A stretch of 64,000 bases of DNA from Allobosea sp. Root483D1 (GTDB taxonomy: Bacteria; Pseudomonadota; Alphaproteobacteria; Rhizobiales; Beijerinckiaceae): NCBI RefSeq assembly GCF_001429505.1, contig NZ_LMJW01000022.1, positions 1,033,497 to 1,097,496 of the forward strand. Direction: 5' to 3'. A program made the position numbers and the translations under genes. Below, piece by piece: positions 1 to 8,791 of this stretch (positions are counted from its first letter, which is position 1; each line of letters begins with the position of its first letter). The notes under the pieces are model-generated. The model was given only the letters and a program-made list of their open reading frames with translations. It searched no databases and had not been told where the DNA came from.

Positions 1-1536
1 GTCGACCGGCTCGGCGATATCGGCGAGCGCATCGAGAAGGAGCGCTGGGTCCTCGGCGACAATGCCGACCAGGCGGCGATCACCTCGCAATATGCCAGCC
101 TGTTCCAGGACCTGCTCAAGCTCTATGCGCGCGACTTCACCGCCTCCTGGCAGAAGGCACTGCGCCGGCTGAAGCTGCGGCCCCTCAACGCCGACAAGCC
201 GAAATACATCGCGCTTTCGGCGATCGCCGCACCGACCTCGCCCTTCAAGCAACTGCTTGAATCGATCCGCGACGAGACGCAACTGACGAAGGAGCGCGCG
301 GCGAAGCGGCCGGCGGCGGCGCAGGCCGCCGAGAAGATGGCTGGTCAGGTCGCGGACCATGCAGCCAAGACCCTGGAGCAGCGTGCCAATTATTCGCTGA
401 GCCGCCTCGGCACCAGCCTGCCGCTCAGCGCTCCCGGCGTCGATCGCGTGCTCTCCGGCGCTGGTGGTGGCGGCGGCGAGGCGCTCGGCGCCAATATCGA
501 AGCGCAGTTCAAGGCCTTCCATGTCCTTGTCGAGGGTGATGGCGGCAAGCGGCCGGTCGACCAGGCCCTGCAGATCTTCGCCGAGATCAACCAGAACCTC
601 GCAATGGCCGCGACCACGCCGGCCCAGTCCGCCGCCGCCAATGCGGCCCTGGTGCCGCTGATCGCCTCGCTGCGCGGCAACTCCTCGCGCTATCCTGCGC
701 CGTTCGATGCGATGATCGTCGCCGCGGTCAACGATTTCGAGGGCGATGCGACCGGCGCGACCGTCGCGCTGCTGCGCCAGGCGCTGGCCAGCGAAATCAC
801 CGGCAGGTGCTCGAGTCTGCTGGCCAACCGCTATCCCTTCGCCAAGGGCAGCACCAGCGAGATCGGCCTCGCCGACTTCGCCCAGCTCTTCGCGCCGGGA
901 ACAGGGGCGATGGACAAGTTCATGAAGGAGCGGCTCGACCCCTATATCGACAAGTCGGGCCAGAACTGGAGCTGGCGGCAGGACAGCCGCGTCGCGCGAG
1001 CGCTCTCGCCGACGACATTGCGCGAGTTCCAGCGCGCCAGCGACATCCGCGAGGCCTTCTTCCCGACCGGCGGCAACCTTCCGAACTTCCAGATGGTGGT
1101 GGTGCCAACCACCCTCTCCTCCGACGCCTCCGGCGCCAAGCTCGAGATCAACGGCTTCACGGTGGCGAGCCAGCAGGGCGTCAACACACCGACCCCGGTG
1201 ATGTGGCCGGGCGGCGGCCTCGCCAAGACCTCGATCACGCTGACGATCGGCAGCGCCGCCGCCAACAACAATGCCGGCGGCATCTTCGGCGGCGGCTTCT
1301 TCTCGAACAGCCCGACGCCGGCGGCGCCGAGCGAGGTGAAGATGTTCGACCGTCCTGGCGTCTGGTCCTTCTTCCGCCTGCTCGATGCCGGCTCGGTGCT
1401 GCGCCAGGGCGACAATGTCGTCTTCACGCTGGCCGCCGGCGGTCGTCAGGTCGGATACCAGTTCGGCGTCGGCTCGCTGAAGAACCCGCTGGTGCTGCCG
1501 GCACTGCGCGAAATCCGTTGCCCGGCGGGGATTTAA
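1..1536 (+). CDS. tssM: Type VI secretion membrane-complex protein TssM (IcmF family), C-terminal part
   Basis: The frame is open from base 1, so the gene begins before the window; 511 codons are visible. TssM spans the inner membrane and, with TssL and TssJ, forms the envelope-spanning complex of the type VI secretion system. The visible part matches the periplasmic IcmF C-terminus: a helical segment with a W-rich stretch (RDFTASWQKAL) and the SAIAAPTSPFKQLLESI block near the start, then a beta-rich end containing MWPGGG and a DRPGVWSFFRLLDAGSV-like segment, typical of the VasK/ImpL C-terminal domain. TagF starts two bases after the stop, and the phosphatase and kinase follow. The ATG at 337 is internal. 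The family is confident from motifs and context; domain boundaries are approximate. Confidence 0.9.
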   Translation, partial: VDRLGDIGERIEKERWVLGDNADQAAITSQYASLFQDLLKLYARDFTASWQKALRRLKLRPLNADKPKYIALSAIAAPTSPFKQLLESIRDETQLTKERAAKRPAAAQAAEKMAGQVADHAAKTLEQRANYSLSRLGTSLPLSAPGVDRVLSGAGGGGGEALGANIEAQFKAFHVLVEGDGGKRPVDQALQIFAEINQNLAMAATTPAQSAAANAALVPLIASLRGNSSRYPAPFDAMIVAAVNDFEGDATGATVALLRQALASEITGRCSSLLANRYPFAKGSTSEIGLADFAQLFAPGTGAMDKFMKERLDPYIDKSGQNWSWRQDSRVARALSPTTLREFQRASDIREAFFPTGGNLPNFQMVVVPTTLSSDASGAKLEINGFTVASQQGVNTPTPVMWPGGGLAKTSITLTIGSAAANNNAGGIFGGGFFSNSPTPAAPSEVKMFDRPGVWSFFRLLDAGSVLRQGDNVVFTLAAGGRQVGYQFGVGSLKNPLVLPALREIRCPAGI

Positions 1537-1538
1537 GC

Positions 1539-2243
1539 ATGAGCTGCGGATTGTTCGGGAAGCTTCCCGGCAAGCGGGACTTCATCGCGTTGAATGCGCC
1601 CACGACTTTCCTGTCGGTCTACGAGCGCTGGCTCCAGGGCGGGCTCACCGCCAGCCGGCTCGAACTCGGCGCCGGCTGGCAGGACGCCTTCCTCAACGCG
1701 CCGATCTGGCGCTTCTGGTTCGGCAGCGCCTTCTGCGGCACCACCGCTGCTGGGGCCTTCATGCCCTCCGTCGACGGCATCGGCCGCTATTTCCCGCTGA
1801 CGGTCTTCGCCCTCGCCGGCCCCGGCGCCGCGATCCCGCCGCCCGAGCTCGACCCACAGGACGCCTGGTTCGCGCAGGCGGAGGACTTCCTGCTGCGCGC
1901 GCTCGAGCCCGAGGCGAGCTACGAGGCCGTGGCACATGCACTCGGCGGGCTCGCCATGCCCAATGACGACCTCAAGGCGGCCCCGCCCGCCGAGATGGTC
2001 CGGCTCTCCGACGGCACCATCGTCAGCGCGCTCGATTCGGCCAGCTTCCCGTCCCGGCTGTCGGCGCTGCGCGTCGAGGACCATGCCCGGTCCTATGCCC
2101 ATGCCAGCTATCTCTGGACCATCGGCGGCGACGATTTCGAGCCGCTCGCTCTGGTCGGCCAGGGCCTGCCCAGCCCCTATCTCTTCACCGGCCTCCTGAC
2201 CGGCCGCTTCGACGCCTTCCTCGGAGCGGGATCGACAGCATGA
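1539..2243 (+). CDS. tagF: Type VI secretion-associated protein TagF (ImpM family)
   Basis: A 234-residue protein. It opens with GLFGKLPGKRDFIALNAP, the hallmark of the TagF N-terminal domain (DUF2094), and continues with FWFGSAFCG, VDGIGRYFPLTVFA and DDFEPLALVGQGLP. In other bacteria TagF restrains T6SS assembly post-translationally and is opposed by the PpkA/PppA phosphorylation switch; here those two genes follow directly. The ATG lies two bases after the tssM stop, and the stop overlaps the pppA start as ATGA (2240-2243), so the genes are probably translationally coupled. A longer open frame begins at 807, but its upstream part lies out of frame inside tssM and is not coding. Cytoplasmic, with no signal peptide. 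Confidence 0.9.
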   Translation: MSCGLFGKLPGKRDFIALNAPTTFLSVYERWLQGGLTASRLELGAGWQDAFLNAPIWRFWFGSAFCGTTAAGAFMPSVDGIGRYFPLTVFALAGPGAAIPPPELDPQDAWFAQAEDFLLRALEPEASYEAVAHALGGLAMPNDDLKAAPPAEMVRLSDGTIVSALDSASFPSRLSALRVEDHARSYAHASYLWTIGGDDFEPLALVGQGLPSPYLFTGLLTGRFDAFLGAGSTA

Positions 2244-3037
2244 ACGAGCATCGCCCCGGCTCCCCCTTCGAGACGGGCGCAATCAGCCATGCCGGGCGCG
2301 TGCGCAGCCACAACGAGGACAATCTGGTGGTCCGCCCCGAATACGGGCTCTGGGCGGTCGCCGACGGCATGGGCGGCCATCAGAACGGCGCCATGGCCAG
2401 CGCGACCGTGGCGACGAGCCTCTCCGCCGTCGGCGCAACCGGCTCCGCCGCGGAGCTGCTCGACAAGCTCGAACGGAGCGTGGTCGAGGCCAATGCGGAA
2501 CTGCGCCGCAAGATCCGCGAGAACGACGGCGCCACCATGGGCGCGACGCTGGCCGTGCTGCTCGCCCATGGCCGCCATTTCGCCTGCGTCTGGTGCGGCG
2601 ACAGCCGCATCTATCTCGTCCGCCACGGCTATATCACCCAGGTCTCGCGCGACCACACCGAGGCGCAGGACATGATCGAACGGGGCCTTTTGACCGTCGA
2701 GGAAGCACGGACCTGGCCGCGGCGCCACGTCATCACCCGGGCCATCGGCGTGCATGACCGGCCCGAGCTCGAGATCGACCATGGCGAGCTCGAGAACGAC
2801 GACGTCTTCGTGCTCTGCTCGGACGGGCTCACCGACCATGTCCGCGACGAGGAGATTCTGCACGCAGCCATCTCCGGCGGTGCCCAGGCCGCCAGCGACG
2901 CCCTGCTGGCGCTGACGCTGGAGCGCGGCGCCACCGACAATGTCACCGTGATCGTGGTGCGCTATCATCATGACGGCGGAAGCGAAAAGACGCGCTGGGT
3001 GCCGAACATGCGCCAGCGCAGGAGCGATGCGCCATGA
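2240..3037 (+). CDS. pppA: PP2C-type Ser/Thr protein phosphatase of the T6SS switch
   Basis: A 265-residue PP2C-family phosphatase. The metal-binding motifs are visible: RSHNEDN near residues 22-28, VADGMGGH near 40-47, CSDGLTDHV, and the C-terminal ATDNVTVIVVRY. PppA removes the phosphate that PpkA places on its T6SS substrate (Fha in Pseudomonas) and so turns secretion off. Its length is that of a bare catalytic domain with no membrane segment, so it should be cytosolic. It overlaps tagF by ATGA at its start and ppkA by ATGA at its end (3034-3037), which implies coupled translation and near-stoichiometric synthesis of phosphatase and kinase. The family is certain; the T6SS role rests on the neighbours. 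Confidence 0.92.
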   Translation: MNEHRPGSPFETGAISHAGRVRSHNEDNLVVRPEYGLWAVADGMGGHQNGAMASATVATSLSAVGATGSAAELLDKLERSVVEANAELRRKIRENDGATMGATLAVLLAHGRHFACVWCGDSRIYLVRHGYITQVSRDHTEAQDMIERGLLTVEEARTWPRRHVITRAIGVHDRPELEIDHGELENDDVFVLCSDGLTDHVRDEEILHAAISGGAQAASDALLALTLERGATDNVTVIVVRYHHDGGSEKTRWVPNMRQRRSDAP

Positions 3038-5001
3038 GCGATTCCGACCGCACCGTCTTCATGCCACGCACGGGCCTGGCGCCCGGCGTGCGGCTCAACG
3101 GCATCTACGAGATCGAGCGCCTGATCGCGACCGGCGGCATGGGCGAGGTCTACCAGGGCCGGGCCATCCAGACCGGCGACGCGGTCGCGATCAAGATCGT
3201 CCGCTCCGACATGGTCCAGGACGCCAATGTCATCACCCTGTTCCGCAACGAGGCGTCGGCGCTGCACAACCTCTACAACGAGGCGATCGTCCGCTACTAC
3301 GTCTTCACCGTCGACCCGGCGACACAGGCGACCTATCTCGCCATGGAGTTCGTCGACGGGCAATCGCTCTCCGACCGCTTGAAAGATGGCCCGTTGCCCC
3401 TGGAGGAGGTCGACCTGCTGCGCCGGCGCATCGCGTCGGGCCTGCAGGCCGCCCATCTGCTCGGCATCACCCATCGCGACGTCTCGCCGGACAACATCAT
3501 CCTGCCGGGCGGCCAGGTCACGCGCGCCAAGATCATCGATTTCGGCATCGCCAAGTCGAAGCTGGCCGAGAAGACGGTGATCGGCTCCGGCTTTGCCGGC
3601 AAATACAACTACGTCTCGCCTGAGCAGCTCGGCCTCTACGGCGCCGAGGTCACCGGCAAATCCGACATCTACAGCCTTGGCCTCGTCCTCGTCGAAGCGC
3701 TCGGCGGCCGCCCGCTCGACATGGGCGGGACACAGATGCAGATCCTCGAAAAACGCCGCCGCGTTCCGGATCTCTCAGCCATCGACAAGCGCATTCGCCC
3801 GCTCCTGGCGCGCATGCTCGCGCCCGATCCGAAGGACCGCCCGGCCGACATGGCCGAGGTCGCAGCTTGGCAGGCCAAGGGCAGCGCAAGCTCAGGCGGT
3901 GGTGGCGGACGCAGCTTTCCCTGGCCGTTGGTCGCCGGGGTCGCGGCACTCGCGCTCCTCGCCGGTGGCGGTTTCGTCGCCTGGCAATTGCTCGGCGGAG
4001 CCGCCCCGGTCCAGCAGGCGCTGAACAATCCGCCCCCCGCACTAAATGACGATCGCCCGCAGACTCCCTCTGGCACGGGATCGAGCCCCCCGCCGCCTGA
4101 GCTCACACCCGCGAGCCCGCCGCCGGCCAATCCGGCTCCCGCACCGCAGCCGACGAGCCAGAACGAGCCGCCATCTCTCCAGCCCCCGGCGGCGCCCACG
4201 CAGACTGCGCCGACGCAGGCCCCGCCTTCTCCGCAGCCGCCCACGCCTGCCCCGCCGGAACTCAACCCGACACCGACGCCACCTCCGACAAACCCGGTAT
4301 CGACGACCGGGCCGAAGCCGACACCGACCGTGCCACTGCCGACGCCGTCCTCTGCTCCGGACCCCGAGCCGCGGACCGCCGCCGAGCGGACCGAGCGCTA
4401 TGTCACGACCTATGAGGGTGGCGCCTGCTTCTTCCTGTGGCCGACAGCGATCGCCGACAAGCGCACCACGGTCGAAGGCTTCGGCAGCACGGCCGAACCC
4501 TTCGTCAGCTTCGACGCCGCCTTCAAGAAGGCGCAGGGCTACGAGGCGCAGATCAGCCTACGCACGGTCACCGCGGCGCAATGCCCGATGGTCGACTTCC
4601 TGCGCCAGCTCGGCCGCGGCATCGACCGCAGCCCGGTGATGCAGATCGGCGCCTTCACCATGCGCAGCGGCGACACGCTTTCCGGCTCGGTCGAGAGCGA
4701 TCCGGGCAAGAATCTCGACATCCTGCTGATCGGCGATGACGGGCTGGTCTACAACCTCGCCAACTACACCCGCCGCGAGGGTGGCAAGGCGACCTTCAGC
4801 CTGAAGCTGGAATCGACCGCCGCCTCGGGCGCCCCGGTCAGGCCGCAGACCGTGCTCGCTCTGGTGAGCCCGGCGCCGCTGCCGACGCTGTCGGGCCCAA
4901 ACCCAGCTCCGGCCGGCGACATCTTCCCCGGCCTGCGCCAGGACCTCGCCCGCGTCGGCGGCAAGGTCGGCGTCGGCATCAAGTATTTCAGGATCGAGTG
5001 A
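3034..5001 (+). CDS. ppkA: Membrane Ser/Thr protein kinase of the T6SS switch (PpkA-like)
   Basis: A 655-residue receptor-type kinase. Residues 24-280 form a Hanks kinase domain: glycine loop ATGGMGEVYQG, VAIK (Lys54), HRDVSPDN (147-154) and DFG (169-171). The residue two after the catalytic Asp, usually Lys in Ser/Thr kinases, is Ser151. A Gly/Ser linker leads to one membrane segment at about 297-320, then a roughly 125-residue Pro/Thr-rich stretch and a C-terminal periplasmic domain of about 200 residues (YVTTYEGGACFFLWPTAIA). Such a layout would let the periplasmic part sense the envelope and the cytosolic kinase trigger T6SS firing. It is last in the tssM-tagF-pppA-ppkA run. The kinase family is sure; the substrate is not visible here. 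Confidence 0.9.
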   Translation: MSDSDRTVFMPRTGLAPGVRLNGIYEIERLIATGGMGEVYQGRAIQTGDAVAIKIVRSDMVQDANVITLFRNEASALHNLYNEAIVRYYVFTVDPATQATYLAMEFVDGQSLSDRLKDGPLPLEEVDLLRRRIASGLQAAHLLGITHRDVSPDNIILPGGQVTRAKIIDFGIAKSKLAEKTVIGSGFAGKYNYVSPEQLGLYGAEVTGKSDIYSLGLVLVEALGGRPLDMGGTQMQILEKRRRVPDLSAIDKRIRPLLARMLAPDPKDRPADMAEVAAWQAKGSASSGGGGGRSFPWPLVAGVAALALLAGGGFVAWQLLGGAAPVQQALNNPPPALNDDRPQTPSGTGSSPPPPELTPASPPPANPAPAPQPTSQNEPPSLQPPAAPTQTAPTQAPPSPQPPTPAPPELNPTPTPPPTNPVSTTGPKPTPTVPLPTPSSAPDPEPRTAAERTERYVTTYEGGACFFLWPTAIADKRTTVEGFGSTAEPFVSFDAAFKKAQGYEAQISLRTVTAAQCPMVDFLRQLGRGIDRSPVMQIGAFTMRSGDTLSGSVESDPGKNLDILLIGDDGLVYNLANYTRREGGKATFSLKLESTAASGAPVRPQTVLALVSPAPLPTLSGPNPAPAGDIFPGLRQDLARVGGKVGVGIKYFRIE

Positions 5002-5008
5002 GGGTAAC

Positions 5009-5116
5009 CGTCATTCTCGGGCGGCGCGTAGCGCAGGCCCGAGAATCTCAGGGCGAGACGGCACCAATAAGAGGCTCCTCCGGGCCGAGATGCTCGGCTC
5101 AAGGCCGAGCATGACG
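5009..5116. repeat. Extragenic palindromic element after ppkA
   Basis: Outer arms CGTCATTCTCGG (from 5009) and CCGAGCATGACG (to 5116) are near-inverted copies. Nested hairpins lie inside: ATTCTCGGGC with GCCCGAGAAT, and TGCTCGG with CCGAGCA. It fills almost the whole gap between ppkA and the next, convergent gene, so it may end transcription from both sides. GTCAT-type elements of this kind are common between genes in Hyphomicrobiales; copy number here cannot be judged from one window. Confidence 0.6.
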
Positions 5117-5124
5117 CAAGGCCG

Positions 5125-5403
5125 TCAGTCCTCGCGGTAGAGCTCGCCCCACTCGTCCTGCCAGAGCCCGTCGGCATCCAGGACGACGATCGGCGCCTTG
5201 ATCTCGTTGGCGAGGCGGACCGCCGAGCGGAAACCCTCGATCGGCTCGAGCTCGTCGCTGACGAAGTCGTTGGCGAGATGGCCGGCGGCCAGATCCGCCG
5301 GGCAGGCGATGCTGGCGAAAGTCTTGCCGTCGCGCTGGCCGAGGCTCAGCGTGATGGCATCGGGTTGCGGCTCATCGACCTGTTCGAACCGGTTCTTCGC
5401 CAT
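5125..5403 (-). CDS. Small conserved-looking protein of unknown function
   Basis: A 92-residue acidic protein starting MAKNRFEQVDEP and ending ELYRED. I do not recognise a named domain. The sequence has ordinary high-GC codon use, alternating hydrophobic strands (DAITLSLGQRDGKTFASIA, KAPIVVLDADGLW) and a DGLWQDEWGELY tail, consistent with a small soluble alpha/beta protein. There is no signal peptide or membrane segment. It lies convergent to ppkA and downstream of the lytic transglycosylase gene on the same strand, 114 bases apart. Calling it real rests on the start, length, composition and absence of a better frame on either strand. Confidence 0.6.
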   Translation of the reverse strand: MAKNRFEQVDEPQPDAITLSLGQRDGKTFASIACPADLAAGHLANDFVSDELEPIEGFRSAVRLANEIKAPIVVLDADGLWQDEWGELYRED

Positions 5404-5494
5404 CGTCGTCTCCTCGCCTCTGCGATCGGTTGATCATGGGCCAGCACCGCCTTCGCGGCAAATCCGCTGCGCCCGCGATCGCCTTGGCCCGGCT

Positions 5495-5513
5495 TGGCGG
5501 CAATTCGCCGCCA
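5495..5513 (-). terminator. Possible hairpin after the lytic transglycosylase gene
   Basis: TGGCGGC (5495-5501) pairs with GCCGCCA (5507-5513) around a five-base loop, four bases beyond the stop of the gene ending at 5518. There is no T-run after the stem on the minus strand, so it may stabilise the 3' end or assist termination rather than act as a full intrinsic terminator. Confidence 0.3.
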
Positions 5514-5517
5514 GCTC

Positions 5518-7107
5518 CTACTTCTGTGGCGGCCGCGCCGGCGCCACAGCGGGCCCGCGCACGACCTTGTAGCGGTCGAGCCTGACCTTGATCATCTCGT
5601 CGAACTTCTTGTGCACCTCGGAGACCGAGAGCGTCTTGGTCTCGCCGCCGGACTGGGCATAGAAGATCGGGCGATTGGCCTCGGCCGGCCGCGGCAGCAG
5701 CGCGGCGGCGCTGGCGCCCGGCGTCTCCTCCATCGTCTCGATGAAGGTCTGCGCCGCATCCGGCCCGAGGAAGTGGATCAGGTAGATCTCGCCGCCGGTG
5801 AGATGGCGCCCCATCGCCTTCTCCAGCCTGAGCGTGTCGCGCTTCAGCATCTCCCCGGCGAGCAGGGCCGAGAGATAGGGCTCGCGCCTGAGGTCGAGGA
5901 TGCGCTGGCGCTCGTTCGCGTCGGCGATCACGAACTGCCGGCCGCTGCGCGTGACCAGCGCGGCCTCCGCGTTGAGCCCGTGCTTGCGGCCGAACTCGAA
6001 GATCACGCCGAGCCAGGTCTGCTCGATGAACTGGTAGAGCCCGGTGGCCGAGGAGGTCTTCGCCTGAACCGCGGTCGAGAACGAGGATTCCTTGTCGGCG
6101 ACCGCCATCAGCAGGGTCGGGTCGGCCCCGACGACGCGCCCTGCCCTGACGATCATCTCGACCAGGTGCCGGCGGATCTTGATCGGCCCGAAAGTCAGGA
6201 CCTGGTTGGGATCGCCGGCATAGTTCACGGGCGCCTGCGGCAGCTGGCTTCGCGGCGCCGCGATCGGAGCACCCGGCTTACCTGATGAGGTCGGCGGCAC
6301 CAGGATGATGTTGGACGGCGGCATCATCGGGATCGGCAGCGCCGGCTGGTTCGGCGTCTCTGCCGCAACTTGCTCCTTGATCGCCGCGAGCGACGGATCG
6401 GCGTTCAGCGCGAACTGTGTCGCCTGCCTGGCAGCCTCGAGGTCGCCCTCGACCGAGGACAGGATCAGCGAAGGCCGGGTCGGCGCCTTCAGCGAGGGCG
6501 CCTCGACGCTTTCCATCGGCTCGAAACCACCGGTCACCTCGGTGGAGCCGGGCTTCAGCGTCGCGACCGCGACACCGCCGGCGATCGCCAGCACGAGCGC
6601 CCCGCCACCGATGAGGGAGACGAGCCGAAGCCGCGAGCCGCCGTCAGCAGCGGCGAACGGCACGCCGGCAGCGACGTTGGTGGCATTGGCGGAGCCGGTC
6701 ACCGACTTTTGCGCCATCAGAAGCCAGTCCGGCGCCTTGCCATCCTTGCCGGCTGTCTCCTGCAATTCGGCGATCATCCGGCGCGCCTGCTGGGCCGGGA
6801 CATCCGCCTCGCGCTCCAGCGTCGTGGCAGCGCCGCGCGCGCCCTGTTCGGTCAGCGCCTTCAGCGCGAAGAACCAGAGCTGCAGCGAGATCCGCCGGCT
6901 CTCCAGCGGCGTGCCCTTGCAGGGCGAGACGAGGAAATTGCAGTGCGGGCAGGCATAGGCGCGCATCTTCACCCGCGGCGCGAAGGCCGAGGTCTTGCCG
7001 CAGGCGGAGCAGGTGAGCGTGATGCCGCCCTGCCGCGTCTGCATGATGGTTTCGAGGCAGGCATCCTCCTGGAATGCGGCCTGAAACTGCTTGAAGCGCT
7101 GCCCCAT
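5518..7107 (-). CDS. Membrane-anchored lytic transglycosylase with an IS1595-transposase-like N-terminus
   Basis: A 529-residue three-part protein. Residues 1-116 resemble the N-terminus of IS1595-family transposases: an EDACLETIMQ-like helix, a zinc ribbon with Cys33-x2-Cys36 and Cys53-x2-Cys56, the block GTPLESRRISLQLWFFALKAL (62-84 region) and a helical DNA-recognition-like segment ending QQARRMIAELQ. A membrane helix follows at about 163-183, then a Pro-rich linker and an SLT domain from about 310 with catalytic Glu340 in ADKESSF, ATGLYQF and a late YLIHFLGP. The N-terminus should face the cytoplasm and the SLT domain should cut peptidoglycan in the periplasm. The transposase catalytic domain is absent. 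Beside T6SS genes it could open the wall for the secretion machine, an inference. The SLT call is strong; the transposase ancestry is read from pattern alone. Confidence 0.85.
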   Translation of the reverse strand: MGQRFKQFQAAFQEDACLETIMQTRQGGITLTCSACGKTSAFAPRVKMRAYACPHCNFLVSPCKGTPLESRRISLQLWFFALKALTEQGARGAATTLEREADVPAQQARRMIAELQETAGKDGKAPDWLLMAQKSVTGSANATNVAAGVPFAAADGGSRLRLVSLIGGGALVLAIAGGVAVATLKPGSTEVTGGFEPMESVEAPSLKAPTRPSLILSSVEGDLEAARQATQFALNADPSLAAIKEQVAAETPNQPALPIPMMPPSNIILVPPTSSGKPGAPIAAPRSQLPQAPVNYAGDPNQVLTFGPIKIRRHLVEMIVRAGRVVGADPTLLMAVADKESSFSTAVQAKTSSATGLYQFIEQTWLGVIFEFGRKHGLNAEAALVTRSGRQFVIADANERQRILDLRREPYLSALLAGEMLKRDTLRLEKAMGRHLTGGEIYLIHFLGPDAAQTFIETMEETPGASAAALLPRPAEANRPIFYAQSGGETKTLSVSEVHKKFDEMIKVRLDRYKVVRGPAVAPARPPQK

Positions 7108-7175
7108 CCTTCGCTACCGCTGCTGCCGCGCCCCGCAATACGCAGCCGATGCGGGTCCGACAAGCTCAGAGGCCA

Positions 7176-8741
7176 TTATTCTGCCAGCAAGGCCAGCCGC
7201 GCGACATCCTGCAAATGCATGTCGACTTCGGCCGCCGTCGCCTGCTTCGGCAGCGCCGGGCCGCCGCGCCCCGACGCATGCGCCTCGCTCAGGAAGGCAT
7301 TGATCTCGTCGAGCAGCATCGCCGGCGTCCGCGTCCCGTCCAGCAGACTGACGAATTTGCGCACCACCACCCCGTCGAGCGCGACCGCGCGATGGCGCAG
7401 ATCGGTGACCTCGTGGCTGGTCAGCGCCTGACGCCGGGCGAGCGGGCTCGCAACCGGCCGCTCGCTGATCCGCGTCGCCAGACGGTGCGGCTCCAGCCTG
7501 ATCTCGATGAGGCCGGCGCGATAGATCGCGGTCAGCGCCTCGTTCAGCCGCGCGATCTCGCGCTCGCGATCGGGGCCGACGCTCCCCCCGGCCTCGCGCA
7601 GCGCCAGGGCGACCACTTCCGCGTAGCCGATATTGCCGGGCCAGGCCTTGCCGAGCGCCCGTAGCGCCGCCTTGGCCACCGGCAGGTCGATTGCGAGACT
7701 GACACCATCCGCGAACAGGAAGCTCACCGCTCCCGGCCGCTTCTCGTCCGTCTGCTCCTCCTCCCGGACATTGGCGGCGAGGTGATAGGGCGCGAAGCTG
7801 AAGCCGGAGAGACCGCGATGCAGCGCGATATCGGCGCGGCAGAGCAAGGTCTGGCGGAAGCAGCGGCCGATCAGCAGGTCGAGCGCCTGCTCCTGCCGCA
7901 ATGGCTCGGAGAGCGGAATCGTATTCAGCACCTGCTGCGCCGGCCCGCGCGCACCGCCGAAATTGTTCGGGAAGGAGGTCTCGGCCAGAAACTGCAGCCC
8001 TTGGAGCTCCGCCGCCGCCAGCACCTCGTGCAGGGCGAAGGCGCGCGCGCCGGGGTTGAGATCGTCATGATAGAGGACGTTGTCCGGAATATCCTCGATC
8101 TGCTTGGCCCGCTCGCGCAGCGCCGCGCCATGGAAGGTCTCGGCATCGGTCGCCTCGGCGAAGCGCTTGATCGCTGCCCTCGCCACCCTGACCTTCTCGA
8201 TGGGATCATCGATATCGCGCGTCTCGAACAGCATGACGTCGCGGGCGATATCGCGCAGCCGGCAGCCCGGCAAGGCGTTGTAGCTGACATAGGCGATGCC
8301 TTTCGGCGCCAGCAATTCGCCGAAGAGTGCCATGATCCGCTCGCGCACCGGCTGCGGCACCCAGGAATAGACGCCGTGGACGAGGATGTAGTCGAACTGG
8401 CCGAGCGTCGCCGTCGCGGCCATGATGTCGAGGTGATGGAAGCTGAGATTGGTGAACCCCAGCTCCGCGGCCTCCGCCTTGGCGCGCGCGATCGCCCGCC
8501 CGCTCAGGTCGATGCCGACGAACTCCGCGCCCGGGTATTGCAGCGCCATCGGGATCAGGTTGCCGCCGCTGCCGCAGCCGAGCTCCAGCACCCGCATCGT
8601 TGCGGTCGGCGCCGGGGTCATGCCGTGGATATGCGCGATCGTCGCCAGATGCGCCGGATGCGTCTGCGAGAAAGCGTGCCCGGGATAGGCGACCGCGTCG
8701 TAAGGGGTCGTCGCCAAGTCTTTCAAGGCCATGTCGTTCAT
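7176..8741 (-). CDS. SAM-dependent methyltransferase with a C-terminal regulatory domain
   Basis: A 521-residue protein. The N-terminal third is a class I methyltransferase: VLELGCGSGGN (motif I), VGIDLSGRAI (motif II) and DYILVHGVYSWVP. The rest, with HDDLNPGARAFALHEVLAAAE and an FLAETSF element, looks like the methyltransferase regulatory domain (PF10119 type), followed by a long helical tail. The open frame continues upstream to 9068, but that part overlaps the next gene; ATG at 8741 (MNDMALKDL) fits family starts. It is probably cytosolic and its substrate is unknown. It lies 68 bases before the transglycosylase gene and downstream of the OmpA-type gene on the same strand, so it may belong to the envelope cluster. 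Confidence 0.8.
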   Translation of the reverse strand: MNDMALKDLATTPYDAVAYPGHAFSQTHPAHLATIAHIHGMTPAPTATMRVLELGCGSGGNLIPMALQYPGAEFVGIDLSGRAIARAKAEAAELGFTNLSFHHLDIMAATATLGQFDYILVHGVYSWVPQPVRERIMALFGELLAPKGIAYVSYNALPGCRLRDIARDVMLFETRDIDDPIEKVRVARAAIKRFAEATDAETFHGAALRERAKQIEDIPDNVLYHDDLNPGARAFALHEVLAAAELQGLQFLAETSFPNNFGGARGPAQQVLNTIPLSEPLRQEQALDLLIGRCFRQTLLCRADIALHRGLSGFSFAPYHLAANVREEEQTDEKRPGAVSFLFADGVSLAIDLPVAKAALRALGKAWPGNIGYAEVVALALREAGGSVGPDREREIARLNEALTAIYRAGLIEIRLEPHRLATRISERPVASPLARRQALTSHEVTDLRHRAVALDGVVVRKFVSLLDGTRTPAMLLDEINAFLSEAHASGRGGPALPKQATAAEVDMHLQDVARLALLAE

Positions 8742-8791
8742 CGAGGAAGCCCGCTTATCCTGCTGAAATCGTTGTGCATTCTGCGGCGCGG

